10,826 nucleotides of DNA, from NCBI GenBank assembly GCA_041838435.1, contig JBGYPO010000121.1, positions 1 to 10,826 of the forward strand. The letters are read 5' to 3'. A program made the position numbers and the translations under genes. Positions 1-5,370 of this stretch are shown here, piece by piece. Source of the stretch: Aliicoccus sp041838435. GTDB lineage: Bacteria; Bacillota; Bacilli; Staphylococcales; Salinicoccaceae. Position 1 is the first letter of the stretch. Every line of letters begins with the position of its first letter. Below the pieces are notes generated by a model that saw only the letters and a program-made list of their open reading frames with translations, had not been told where the DNA came from and did no database searches.

Positions 1-423
1 CTGCGTCTGAGTTGCACGGCGGCACATGAAATGCAACTCAAGCTTAAAAATCACCTCTGAGTTGCACGGTGGCACAAGAAATGCAACTCAAGCTCTAAAA
101 ACTGCGTCTGAGTTGCACGGTGGCACATGAAATGCAACTCAAGCTTCAAAAATCGCGTCTGAGTTGCACGGTGGCACAAGAAATGCAACTCAAGCTCTAA
201 AAACTGCGTCTGAGTTGCACGGCGGCACATGAAATGCAACTCAAGCTTCAAAAATCGCCTCTGAGTTGCACGGCGGCACAAGAAATGCAACTCAAGCTTC
301 CAAAATCACCTCTGAGTTGCACGGGGGCATAAGAAATGCAACTCAAACTTCAAAAACTGCGTCTGAGTTGCACGGCGACCAGTTTAATGCAAGTCCGGCC
401 CCAGATAAGGGCTCTGACTTGCA
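1..423. repeat. Tandem array of ~51-bp units, each with a 9-bp inverted repeat
   Basis: Left arms TGAGTTGCA start at 8, 58, 109, 160, 211, 262, 313 and 364: one spacing of 50 bp, then six of 51 bp. In units 1-7 a 15-nt loop is followed by the exact complement TGCAACTCA, then a 17-18-nt spacer. All eight left arms and seven right arms are identical, while loops and spacers vary. Two unit types alternate over units 1-6: loops ending CATGAAA (units 1, 3, 5) and CAAGAAA (2, 4, 6), with spacers mostly alternating too, so the effective period is about 102 bp. Unit 8 keeps only its left arm. A ninth, altered left arm lies at 415-423, again 51 bp on. The array probably continues beyond position 1. 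Because 51 is a multiple of three, reading frames stay open through it on both strands; I treat these as artefacts. Function unknown. Confidence 0.95.
388..423. other. Edge hairpin of the repeat array with swapped pairing
   Basis: TGCAAGTC (388-395) pairs perfectly with GACTTGCA (416-423), and GCCC (398-401) can pair with GGGC (409-412) inside. Relative to the array, this joins the right arm of unit 8 with the left arm of unit 9. Both arms have changed at the matching position (canonical C to G in one, G to C in the other), so complementarity is preserved. No T-tract follows on either strand, so it does not look like a standard terminator. Confidence 0.7.
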
Positions 424-428
424 CGCCA

Positions 429-513
429 CCCATCCAACCCATCCAACCCATCCAACTCACCTCACAAAAAAATCGCCAATCCATCCAACTCACCTCACAA
501 AAAAATCCCCAAT
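429..513. repeat. Simple C-rich repeats with a 33-bp tandem duplication
   Basis: Three 9-bp copies of CCCATCCAA occupy 429-455. A 33-bp segment at 448-480 is repeated at 481-513 with a single difference (G475 versus C508); each copy contains a run of seven A. The block is poor in G on the plus strand. No protein homology is suggested. The A-runs read as T7 tracts on the minus strand but no GC-rich stem precedes them, so I do not call terminators. Confidence 0.85.
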
Positions 514-519
514 CCCAGA

Positions 520-578
520 CTACGCATTTCTACGCACCCAGGACAGGGGATCGAACTCCGAACTCCAACTCCAACGCC
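520..578. repeat. Short direct repeats between the array and the first gene
   Basis: CTACGCA occurs at 520-526 and 530-536. AACTCC occurs at 554-559, 561-566 and 567-572, with a variant AACGCC at 573-578. Together with the blocks at 1-513 this makes the whole gene-free stretch 1-589 repetitive. I see no promoter, RNA gene or coding region in it. Confidence 0.7.
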
Positions 579-589
579 AAATTCCTAAC

Positions 590-865
590 TCAAATAATAT
601 ATCCCTTAAAAATAAAGATGTAAGCAATACACAACACGGCGGCGACACTGATGTATAACAAAGAGTGCGAGATAATCTTGTGCGTGCGCATGTTTTCATC
701 GAGGTTGGGTTCACTGAGTATTGAGCGCCAACCGACATAGCTTGAGATCATGCTGATGCCGAGCCATATATAGATGTTGATAAAGATCACTTCGGTATTG
801 ATAAAGAAGTCTAAAAAGAATATCAATTGTAAAATGACAAGTAGGACTAGAATCACTCGTCTCAT
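590..865 (-). CDS. Small membrane protein of unknown function (91 aa)
   Basis: I do not recognise this protein. It begins MRRVILVLLVILQLIFF and has about three hydrophobic segments (roughly residues 3-21, 24-45 and 65-90). A charged stretch around 50-63 (SEPNLDENMRTHK) lies between the second and third. The ATG at 865 is preferred because an AGAGGTG Shine-Dalgarno sits 6 nt upstream. A GTG at 874 in the same frame would overlap that site. The site-plus-start context AGAGGTGTGCA(R)CATG recurs at the coiled-coil gene starting at 2576. It follows the 105-aa membrane protein gene with a 45-bp gap that contains a weak AT-rich inverted repeat (882-887/896-901), so co-transcription is likely but not shown. 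It is the last gene before the repetitive stretch 1-589. Its placement behind an efflux pump says little about its role. It is real by ribosome-binding site and composition. Confidence 0.7.
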   Translation of the reverse strand: MRRVILVLLVILQLIFFLDFFINTEVIFINIYIWLGISMISSYVGWRSILSEPNLDENMRTHKIISHSLLYISVAAVLCIAYIFIFKGYII

Positions 866-910
866 GCTGCACACCTCTATCTTTAAGTCGCAAAGCTTAA
901 AATCTTATTT

Positions 911-1228
911 CTAAAGTACAAACATCAATATCACATAGCCCACCATCAATAAAACAGTAAAGCTGTGTACTAAAAAGACGCGGTCTTTATCGCCTTTTGC
1001 CACTTTAAAATGTGCAATTTCAACAGATGAGATGATCGATAACATTAAGAGTATCAACAGGTAATGGTTGAGCGTCTCAAAAGGATATGCGAACACAACA
1101 GTCAGGATTGCAAATACAATACCGACGACCCACCGAACAATTCTGCGCGTGGATAATGGTAAAAACGGCATCCTTACTATGCCGAACAAGCCGTATAAAA
1201 TCAGTGCAAGGAGCGTGAGCACTATCAT
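911..1228 (-). CDS. Small membrane protein of unknown function (105 aa)
   Basis: Unrecognised, strongly hydrophobic protein with about four membrane segments (approximately residues 1-20, 30-48, 55-72 and 85-105). A short basic turn (STRRIVR) follows the first, and a polar loop with KVAKGDKDR precedes the last. The ATG at 1228 overlaps the stop of the upstream transporter gene in an ATGA arrangement, with a GAGGTG site 8 nt upstream inside the transporter gene. This implies translational coupling and co-transcription. A four-helix protein of this size could be an accessory membrane protein, but I see no motif of small multidrug-resistance proteins, for example no conserved membrane glutamate in the first helix. 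Function is left open. Confidence 0.75.
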   Translation of the reverse strand: MIVLTLLALILYGLFGIVRMPFLPLSTRRIVRWVVGIVFAILTVVFAYPFETLNHYLLILLMLSIISSVEIAHFKVAKGDKDRVFLVHSFTVLLMVGYVILMFVL

Positions 1229-2391
1229 GCATAAGCACCTCGCTTTCTAAAGTATTGATAGATAAAGAACGTCGTTAAAATTGTTACAAGTGCACCGAGC
1301 CAGAATGGCGCGGCAATGTTCAATAAAAACAACACATTAAATGTTAATGGTCCGATTATGCGACCTAAACTATCCAGCGCATATGTTGTAGATGTCATAC
1401 GTCCCATCTCGTTGTCGCTTGCTTCGCGTGTAATCTGTGATGTGAGCAATGTACGCACAAGTGCATTACCAGTCATCAATAAGATTAAACACACACCTGC
1501 AAACAACAGGTTTGGAACAAATGGGATTAAAATAAACGCGGCAATTGTCATCATCTGTCCGGCGATCATTGCTGGATATTCCTGATGTGCTTTAAGCTGG
1601 CGTATATAACCACCTTGAATGGCTGCATTCAAAAATCCACCCACCAAGAATAAAATCCCCATCTGCGTTGGTGTAATTGAAATCAACTCAATTGCGAGCA
1701 ACTGGAATGTACTTTCCATACCGCTCATTGTGAACATCACGACAAATGTTGTAATAAGCAATATGCCAACGGGCTTCAAGAAGTATTCACTCGGCAATAA
1801 ACGCATACCTGCAACAGGGTTAACCGTTGAAGGTTTGTATGTCTCGCCAACTTTTAACAAGGCGAAGATAAATGCACCAAACAACACAGCTGCCGTCATA
1901 TAAAATGCAAAGCTTAAGTTAAAGCCTGCTAAGATGCCGCCGACACCTGGACCGAAGATAAAACCAAGGCCGATTGACATACCGACAAGGCCCATGTATT
2001 TCGTCCGCTCTTCACGCGTGGAAATATCTGCGACCATACTTGTCGTTGCAGTGTACAATGCACCACTTGCGATACCGCCAAATATTCGTGAGATATACAT
2101 AATGACTAAATTATCAATATAAAGACCAAAAAATAAGAAACTTAAAGAGAAAACAAGAAGTCCACCGACAAGTATCGGTTTACGGCCGTATTTATCACTG
2201 AGTCGTCCAAATATAGGCGCGAAGATAAAGCCCGCGATAGAATAAGTTGCGAGCAGCCATCCAACATGAATTGTCGAGACGCCTAAAGTAGAGACAAGTT
2301 CAGGAACAACCGGGATGACCATACTGAAACCAAAATAGATGATGAATTGTATGATCATGATTAGGATAATTTTTTCGTGCAATTGTTTCAT
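1225..2391 (-). CDS. MFS transporter, DHA1 (NorA/TetA-like) drug:H+ antiporter
   Basis: This is a 388-residue, 12-helix major facilitator protein of the inner membrane, probably exporting a small molecule in exchange for protons. Seen in the sequence: motif A in the loop after helix 2 (GRLSDKYGRK, residues 62-71); the antiporter-type motif C in helix 5 (GFIFGPGVGG, about 143-152); and an N-terminal helix with the VIPVVP segment typical of DHA1 pumps. Length equals that of S. aureus NorA and layout is similar, but identity by eye is only moderate and the substrate cannot be inferred, so no gene symbol is given. The ATG at 2391 has an AGGAGA site 7 nt upstream. The gene starts 11 bp after the coiled-coil gene ends and overlaps the next membrane gene by 4 bp, so it lies mid-operon. 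A sugar or metabolite exporter of the same family is the main alternative. Confidence 0.9.
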   Translation of the reverse strand: MKQLHEKIILIMIIQFIIYFGFSMVIPVVPELVSTLGVSTIHVGWLLATYSIAGFIFAPIFGRLSDKYGRKPILVGGLLVFSLSFLFFGLYIDNLVIMYISRIFGGIASGALYTATTSMVADISTREERTKYMGLVGMSIGLGFIFGPGVGGILAGFNLSFAFYMTAAVLFGAFIFALLKVGETYKPSTVNPVAGMRLLPSEYFLKPVGILLITTFVVMFTMSGMESTFQLLAIELISITPTQMGILFLVGGFLNAAIQGGYIRQLKAHQEYPAMIAGQMMTIAAFILIPFVPNLLFAGVCLILLMTGNALVRTLLTSQITREASDNEMGRMTSTTYALDSLGRIIGPLTFNVLFLLNIAAPFWLGALVTILTTFFIYQYFRKRGAYA

Positions 2392-2402
2392 ATCTGTATC
2401 TC

Positions 2403-2576
2403 CTATTTTTGCGATGCTCTTATCGCATGCCTAGTTTCTTTAATCTTAATTTCGAGTGCTTCTAACTGTGCTTCTAAGTGAGATACATCATTACCCGTAC
2501 TGCCGAGCTTTTCGATGTCTCCCTGCAGGCGAGTATATGTAGATTTGAGTTCAAGAAGTTCATAATTTAAATCCAT
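2403..2576 (-). CDS. Small coiled-coil protein, probably SE1832 family (57 aa)
   Basis: This 57-residue protein is highly charged and almost wholly helical by eye. It begins MDLNYELLELKSTYTRLQGD and continues with heptad-like leucines and isoleucines to the C-terminus, as in a short coiled coil. A GSTGND turn at about residues 25-30 suggests two helices folding back on each other. It resembles the small staphylococcal family annotated SE1832, from memory, and the family's function is not known to me. The ATG at 2576 is chosen because AGAGGTG lies 6 nt upstream; a GTG at 2585 in frame would overlap that site. It is the first gene of the minus-strand operon, close behind an extended -10 promoter, and the transporter follows after 11 bp. 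Confidence 0.75.
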   Translation of the reverse strand: MDLNYELLELKSTYTRLQGDIEKLGSTGNDVSHLEAQLEALEIKIKETRHAIRASQK

Positions 2577-2581
2577 GTTGC

Positions 2582-2609
2582 ACACCTCTTTCTTAGGTGT
2601 ATCATATCA
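2582..2609 (-). promoter_or_regulatory. Extended -10 promoter with adjacent inverted repeat, minus strand
   Basis: On the minus strand TGATATGAT (2609-2601) is an extended -10 element; the -35 region is weak. Start of transcription would be near 2594, leaving a leader of about 18 nt before the ATG at 2576. Immediately downstream lies a perfect 6-bp inverted repeat, ACACCT (2582-2587) and AGGTGT (2595-2600), 7 nt apart. One half contains the ribosome-binding site of the coiled-coil gene. It could be an operator, or a hairpin masking that site if transcription starts further upstream. Confidence 0.5.
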
Positions 2610-2617
2610 CAATATTA

Positions 2618-2668
2618 AATGTTAAAATAAATCATTTGTTAGTGATTTTTGAACGAATGTTAAAATAA
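2618..2668. repeat. 13-bp direct repeat in the divergent control region
   Basis: AATGTTAAAATAA occurs exactly at 2618-2630 and 2656-2668, 38 bp apart. A third, diverged version (AACGTTACAATAT) follows at about 2692-2704, 36 bp on, within the probable PurR site. The second and third copies are each preceded by ACGAA or a close match. The role is unknown; binding of a regulator on one face of the helix is possible. Confidence 0.6.
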
Positions 2669-2680
2669 TATAAATTAAGC

Positions 2681-2709
2681 TTGAAAACACGAACGTTACA
2701 ATATAAAAT
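2681..2709 (+). promoter_or_regulatory. Probable sigma-A promoter of the yczE-like/pbuG operon
   Basis: TTGAAA (2681-2686) and TAAAAT (2704-2709) are separated by 17 bp, each one mismatch from consensus. Transcription would start near 2716, giving a leader of about 25 nt. That is too short to contain a purine riboswitch. Confidence 0.6.
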
Positions 2710-2728
2710 TAAAAGATAGTTCGTAGAT
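2685..2728. promoter_or_regulatory. Probable PurR operator (inverted PurBox pair)
   Basis: Box 1, AAACACGAACGTT (2685-2697), matches the PurBox consensus AWWWCCGAACWWT at 10 of 13 positions. Box 2 on the opposite strand, ATCTACGAACTAT (2728-2716), matches at 11 of 13. Both contain the invariant CGAAC core, they face each other, and the gap is 18 bp between 13-mers (16 bp if boxes are counted as 14-mers), near the spacing known for PurR sites. The pair covers the -35/-10 region and the start point, as expected for repression when PRPP is low. The consensus is from memory; the assignment is inference strengthened by the downstream purine permease. Confidence 0.7.
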
Positions 2729-2740
2729 AGGGGATATGTT

Positions 2741-3415
2741 GTGCAAATTAAGTTAATGAAAAAATGGTTGTACTTTTTTTATGGATTAGTCATGCTTGGC
2801 TTTGGTATTGCACTCACCATCAAAGGACAATTATGGGGACTTGGTTCGTGGGACGTGCTTCATTACGGTCTATATTTAACGTTTGGCTTAACCGTCGGTT
2901 CGTGGTCGATCATTATCGGAATCATCATAGTGGTGGGAACTGCAATAGGTCTGAGACGCATGCCGCGACTCGGTGTATATATCAACTTGTTTACAGTCGG
3001 GATTTTTATCGACATCTTCTTACTCTTATTACCGGATGTAGAAGGTTGGTTATTACATAGTATATTTTACATCGCTGGTGTCATCATCTTGTCGTATGGG
3101 ATTGCAACATACATTACGCCAAACCTTGGTGCAGGACCGAGGGACAGCCTGATGTTACTCATTGCAGATAAATTCGATATAAAATTATCGGCGTCACGCA
3201 ACATGATGGAGCTGTTTGCTGCAGTCGCAGGATTTTTACTGGGAGGGCCTGTATTTATAGGTACGTTGTTTATGATTTTGTTTTTAGGCAGGCTCATTGA
3301 AGTGTGGTTGCCGCTCACCCGCAGTTTGCTCGTAAAGTTTTTAGGCGGAGAAGATTTAACGATTATTAAGTTGAGACCAACTCAACAAAGAATAAGGAAA
3401 AGAGGCGTACAATGA
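2741..3415 (+). CDS. YczE/YyaS/YitT-family integral membrane protein
   Basis: This 224-residue membrane protein has about five hydrophobic segments. It shows two family signatures: GLGSWDVLHYGL (residues 33-44) and GAGPRD (130-135) preceding a helical MxLIADKF segment, with GGPVFIGTLF near 168-177. The C-terminal 25 residues are basic and polar and probably cytoplasmic. The biochemical function of the family is unsettled. Its nearest known members include B. subtilis YczE, which has been linked to antibiotic-peptide production. Start choice: the GTG at 2741 has GGGG/AGGGG 7 nt upstream, whereas the in-frame ATG at 2756 has no ribosome-binding site. The stop overlaps the ATG of pbuG by 4 bp, so the two are translationally coupled and share the PurR-like operator. 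This suggests, but does not prove, a role connected with purine transport. Confidence 0.88.
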   Translation: MQIKLMKKWLYFFYGLVMLGFGIALTIKGQLWGLGSWDVLHYGLYLTFGLTVGSWSIIIGIIIVVGTAIGLRRMPRLGVYINLFTVGIFIDIFLLLLPDVEGWLLHSIFYIAGVIILSYGIATYITPNLGAGPRDSLMLLIADKFDIKLSASRNMMELFAAVAGFLLGGPVFIGTLFMILFLGRLIEVWLPLTRSLLVKFLGGEDLTIIKLRPTQQRIRKRGVQ

Positions 3416-4743
3416 AGAAGTATTTTAATTTTGAGGAGCTCGGTACCAATTACCGCCGTGAAATTATCGGTGGGTTAACAACATTCCTGTCGATGGCATA
3501 TATTTTAGCCGTTAACCCGTCTATATTATCATTACAAGGCGTCGATGGTATTCCGGATTCAATGCGCATGGACATGAATGCTGTGTTTGTTGCAACAGCT
3601 GTTGCTGCGTTTGTCGGGTGTATGATTATGGGGCTCTATGCTAAGTTCCCAATTGCACTGGCACCAGGGATGGGGCTCAATGCATTCTTCGCATTCACAG
3701 TCGTTTTAACGATGGGAATTCCTTGGCAGACAGCTTTAACGGGTGTCTTGTTCTCAGGTCTAATCTTTATTTTAATTACAACAGTTGGTTTAAGAGAATA
3801 CATAATTAACGCAATACCAATGGAACTCAAGATGGCCGTCAGCGCCGGTATCGGATTCTTCATCACCTTCGTCGGTCTGCAGGGTGCTGGAATAATTGTT
3901 GCTGACGACGCGACACTCGTTGCGCTCGGTGATATCCGCAGCTCAACAGTACTGCTTGCAGTCGGTGGTCTTGTCATTACAGTCATCTTGATGGCACGTA
4001 AAGTAAAGGGCGCAGTGTTCTTCGGAATGATTGCAACGGCGATTATCGGTTTGATTTTCGGTCTTGTACCAACGCCTCAAGCAATTTTCAGTGCAGCACC
4101 TAGTATTGCGCCAACATTCGGTGCAGCGTTTGAAGCATTTGGTGATCCGGCAACGATTTTTAATATTCAATTTTTAATTGTTGTGTTAACATTTCTATTC
4201 GTGGACTTTTTTGATACTGCGGGTACGCTCGTTGGTGTTGCGTCTCAAGCAGGACTAATCAAAGACAACAAGTTACCGAATGCGCAAAAGGCGTTGCTTG
4301 CAGATGCTACAGCGACGGTGACAGGTTCAATCTTTGGTACGTCAACGGTCACGAGTTATGTCGAGTCAACGGCCGGAGTTGCGGCTGGCGCACGGTCGGG
4401 ATTTGCAGCTGTCGTTACAGGTGTCTTGTTCTTACTCGCGATATTTATCTCGCCGCTTATCGTTATGTTTACAGCTGAAGTTACAGCGCCGGCGCTTATT
4501 ATCGTTGGTGCGCTCATGGCGTCTAACTTATCGAAGATTAGATGGAATGAGTTTGAAGTAGCGTTGCCAGCTTTCGTGACGATATTCGTGATGCCTTTGT
4601 CATACAGTATTGCAACAGGTATTGCTGTTGGGTTTATCTTCTATCCAATTGCAATGATCATGGCAGGTCGTCGTAAGGAAATTCATCCGATGATATATGG
4701 ACTCTTTGTCATATTTATATTGTACTTTATCTTCCTTGAGTAA
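3412..4743 (+). CDS. pbuG: Guanine/hypoxanthine permease (NCS2, AzgA/PbuG subfamily)
   Basis: This 443-residue NCS2 permease takes up hypoxanthine and guanine with protons across the cell membrane for purine salvage. The N-terminus FNFEELGTNYRREIIGGLTT is nearly that of B. subtilis PbuG (440 aa). Diagnostic stretches are APGMGLNAFF (84-93), FVDFFDTAGT (263-272, the substrate-site helix of the AzgA branch) and GTSTVTSYVESTAG (309-322). The C-terminus, ending MIYGLFVIFILYFIFLE, also matches. Length and hydrophobic pattern are complete for a UraA-fold 14-helix transporter. The start ATG lies in an ATGA overlap with the preceding gene, with GAGG upstream. Expression is probably set by the PurR-like site at 2685-2728 rather than by a guanine riboswitch, since no aptamer is visible. 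No clear terminator follows. The xanthine- or adenine-preferring relatives are alternatives, but the PbuG match is stronger. Confidence 0.95.
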   Translation: MKKYFNFEELGTNYRREIIGGLTTFLSMAYILAVNPSILSLQGVDGIPDSMRMDMNAVFVATAVAAFVGCMIMGLYAKFPIALAPGMGLNAFFAFTVVLTMGIPWQTALTGVLFSGLIFILITTVGLREYIINAIPMELKMAVSAGIGFFITFVGLQGAGIIVADDATLVALGDIRSSTVLLAVGGLVITVILMARKVKGAVFFGMIATAIIGLIFGLVPTPQAIFSAAPSIAPTFGAAFEAFGDPATIFNIQFLIVVLTFLFVDFFDTAGTLVGVASQAGLIKDNKLPNAQKALLADATATVTGSIFGTSTVTSYVESTAGVAAGARSGFAAVVTGVLFLLAIFISPLIVMFTAEVTAPALIIVGALMASNLSKIRWNEFEVALPAFVTIFVMPLSYSIATGIAVGFIFYPIAMIMAGRRKEIHPMIYGLFVIFILYFIFLE

Positions 4744-4826
4744 CAGTTTCTACTATATAATAGTGATATTAAAAACAGTATAAAAGAAATAAAATAAGAA
4801 AATCTGAAAAAATCTGCTCAAAACAG

Positions 4827-4855
4827 TTGATTTATTCAGCTTTTTGCTGTATTAT
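4827..4855 (+). promoter_or_regulatory. S10 operon promoter
   Basis: TTGATT (4827-4832) and TATTAT (4850-4855) are separated by 17 bp, with the start expected near 4862. The spacer contains a small inverted repeat, CAGC-TTTTT-GCTG (4837-4849). The 80 bp between pbuG and this promoter are AT-rich. They hold only a 5-bp AT inverted repeat (ACTAT/ATAGT near 4752-4764) and no GC-rich stem plus T-tract. Confidence 0.75.
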
Positions 4856-4861
4856 ATTTAA

Positions 4862-5044
4862 CGTTGGACTTTAAATAGGGACAGTTATGTCCTTTTACCC
4901 AAAACCTTATCAAATAAGGTTTCTAAATCGATGAAGCGAGAGGTTACTGATACACACGGCCGAGTTGCCATGGCGGTGTGTGCGCAGAAAATTTTCGTGG
5001 AGAAGTCTATCACAAAATGATGACGACTAAAAGGAGGTTAAATA
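4862..5044 (+). ncRNA. Structured 5' leader of the S10 operon
   Basis: About 183 nt of untranslated leader. Visible stems: GGACA/TGTCC (4879-4883/4888-4892) with a GTTA loop; a perfect 9-bp stem AAACCTTAT/ATAAGGTTT (4902-4910/4914-4922); and a long stem at 4951-4982 pairing ACACAC with GTGTGT, then after a G-G mismatch GCCG with TGGC. Near the end AGTC/GACT (5002-5005/5025-5028) could enclose ATCA/TGAT. None is followed by a T-run, so none is an intrinsic terminator. TCCTTTT (4890-4896) is perfectly complementary to AAAAGGA (5029-5035) of the rpsJ ribosome-binding site. The pattern suggests translational feedback by a ribosomal protein. In E. coli L4 does this for S10, but the structures here are not the E. 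coli ones. A related segment upstream of rpsJ in Bacillus is a memory I cannot check. Confidence 0.6.
4931..5020 (+). CDS. Possible 29-aa upstream reading frame in the S10 leader
   Basis: An ATG at 4931 opens a 29-codon frame ending in TGA at 5018-5020, 24 nt before rpsJ. The predicted peptide begins MKREVTDTHGRV. The only candidate ribosome-binding site is AAGG at 4917-4920, about 10 nt upstream and buried in the 9-bp stem. A frame of this length occurs often by chance and most of it lies in the long hairpin, so this may simply be structured RNA. Confidence 0.2.
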   Translation: MKREVTDTHGRVAMAVCAQKIFVEKSITK

Positions 5045-5353
5045 ATGGCAAAGCAAAAAATTCGTATTCGTTTAAAAGCGTATGATCACAGAGTGCTCGA
5101 TCAATCAGCTGGAAAGATTGTTGAAACAGCAAAGCGTTCAGGTGCAGAGGTAAGTGGTCCGATTCCGTTACCAACGGAGAAGACAATTTACACAGTCTTA
5201 CGTTCATACCACATTTACAAGTATTCACGTGAGCAGTTTGAACAGCGTACGCACAAACGACTAATCGACATTTTAAACCCTACACCAAAGACAGTTGATG
5301 CGCTTATGGGCTTAAACTTACCATCAGGTGTAGATATCGAAATTAAATTATAA
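5045..5353 (+). CDS. rpsJ: 30S ribosomal protein S10
   Basis: This 102-residue protein has the normal length for Bacilli. S10 sits in the head of the 30S subunit and, as NusE, also joins the NusB antitermination complex. N-terminal MAKQKIRIRLKAYDH and C-terminal NPTPKTVDALMGLNLPSGVDIEIKL are typical. The extended loop that reaches 16S helix 31 near the tetracycline site is unusual: residues 53-60 read RSYHIYKY, where S. aureus, from memory, has RAVHKYKD. Thus positions 57 (Ile for Lys) and 60 (Tyr for Asp) differ at sites where substitutions have been linked to lower tigecycline susceptibility. An AAGGAGG site lies 7 nt before the ATG. First gene of the S10 operon. Confidence 0.98.
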   Translation: MAKQKIRIRLKAYDHRVLDQSAGKIVETAKRSGAEVSGPIPLPTEKTIYTVLRSYHIYKYSREQFEQRTHKRLIDILNPTPKTVDALMGLNLPSGVDIEIKL

Positions 5354-5370
5354 TAGGAGGTGGACTTCCG

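Noticed and set aside
1..423. CRISPR array
   Set aside because: The spacers are 17-18 nt and nearly the same from unit to unit, the repeats are hairpins with variable loops, and no cas gene is nearby.
466..505. Minus-strand terminators at the two T7 tracts
   Set aside because: No stable stem precedes either tract; the tracts belong to the 33-bp duplication.
536..575. tRNA-like 3' segment on the minus strand (GAGTTCGATCCCC)
   Set aside because: The TTCGATC loop is not flanked by complementary T-stem arms, and no acceptor or anticodon arm can be found.
51..658. Repetitive proteins encoded through the array on both strands
   Set aside because: The 51-bp unit is a multiple of three, so frames stay open automatically; different frames on both strands give equally repetitive products and none has a convincing ribosome-binding site.
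2586..2740. Purine riboswitch upstream of the pbuG operon
   Set aside because: No aptamer-like core is visible and the predicted leader is only about 25 nt; the PurBox pair explains purine control.
4902..4930. Intrinsic terminator (attenuator) in the S10 leader
   Set aside because: The 9-bp stem is followed by CTAAATCG rather than a T-run, and its loop is only three bases.
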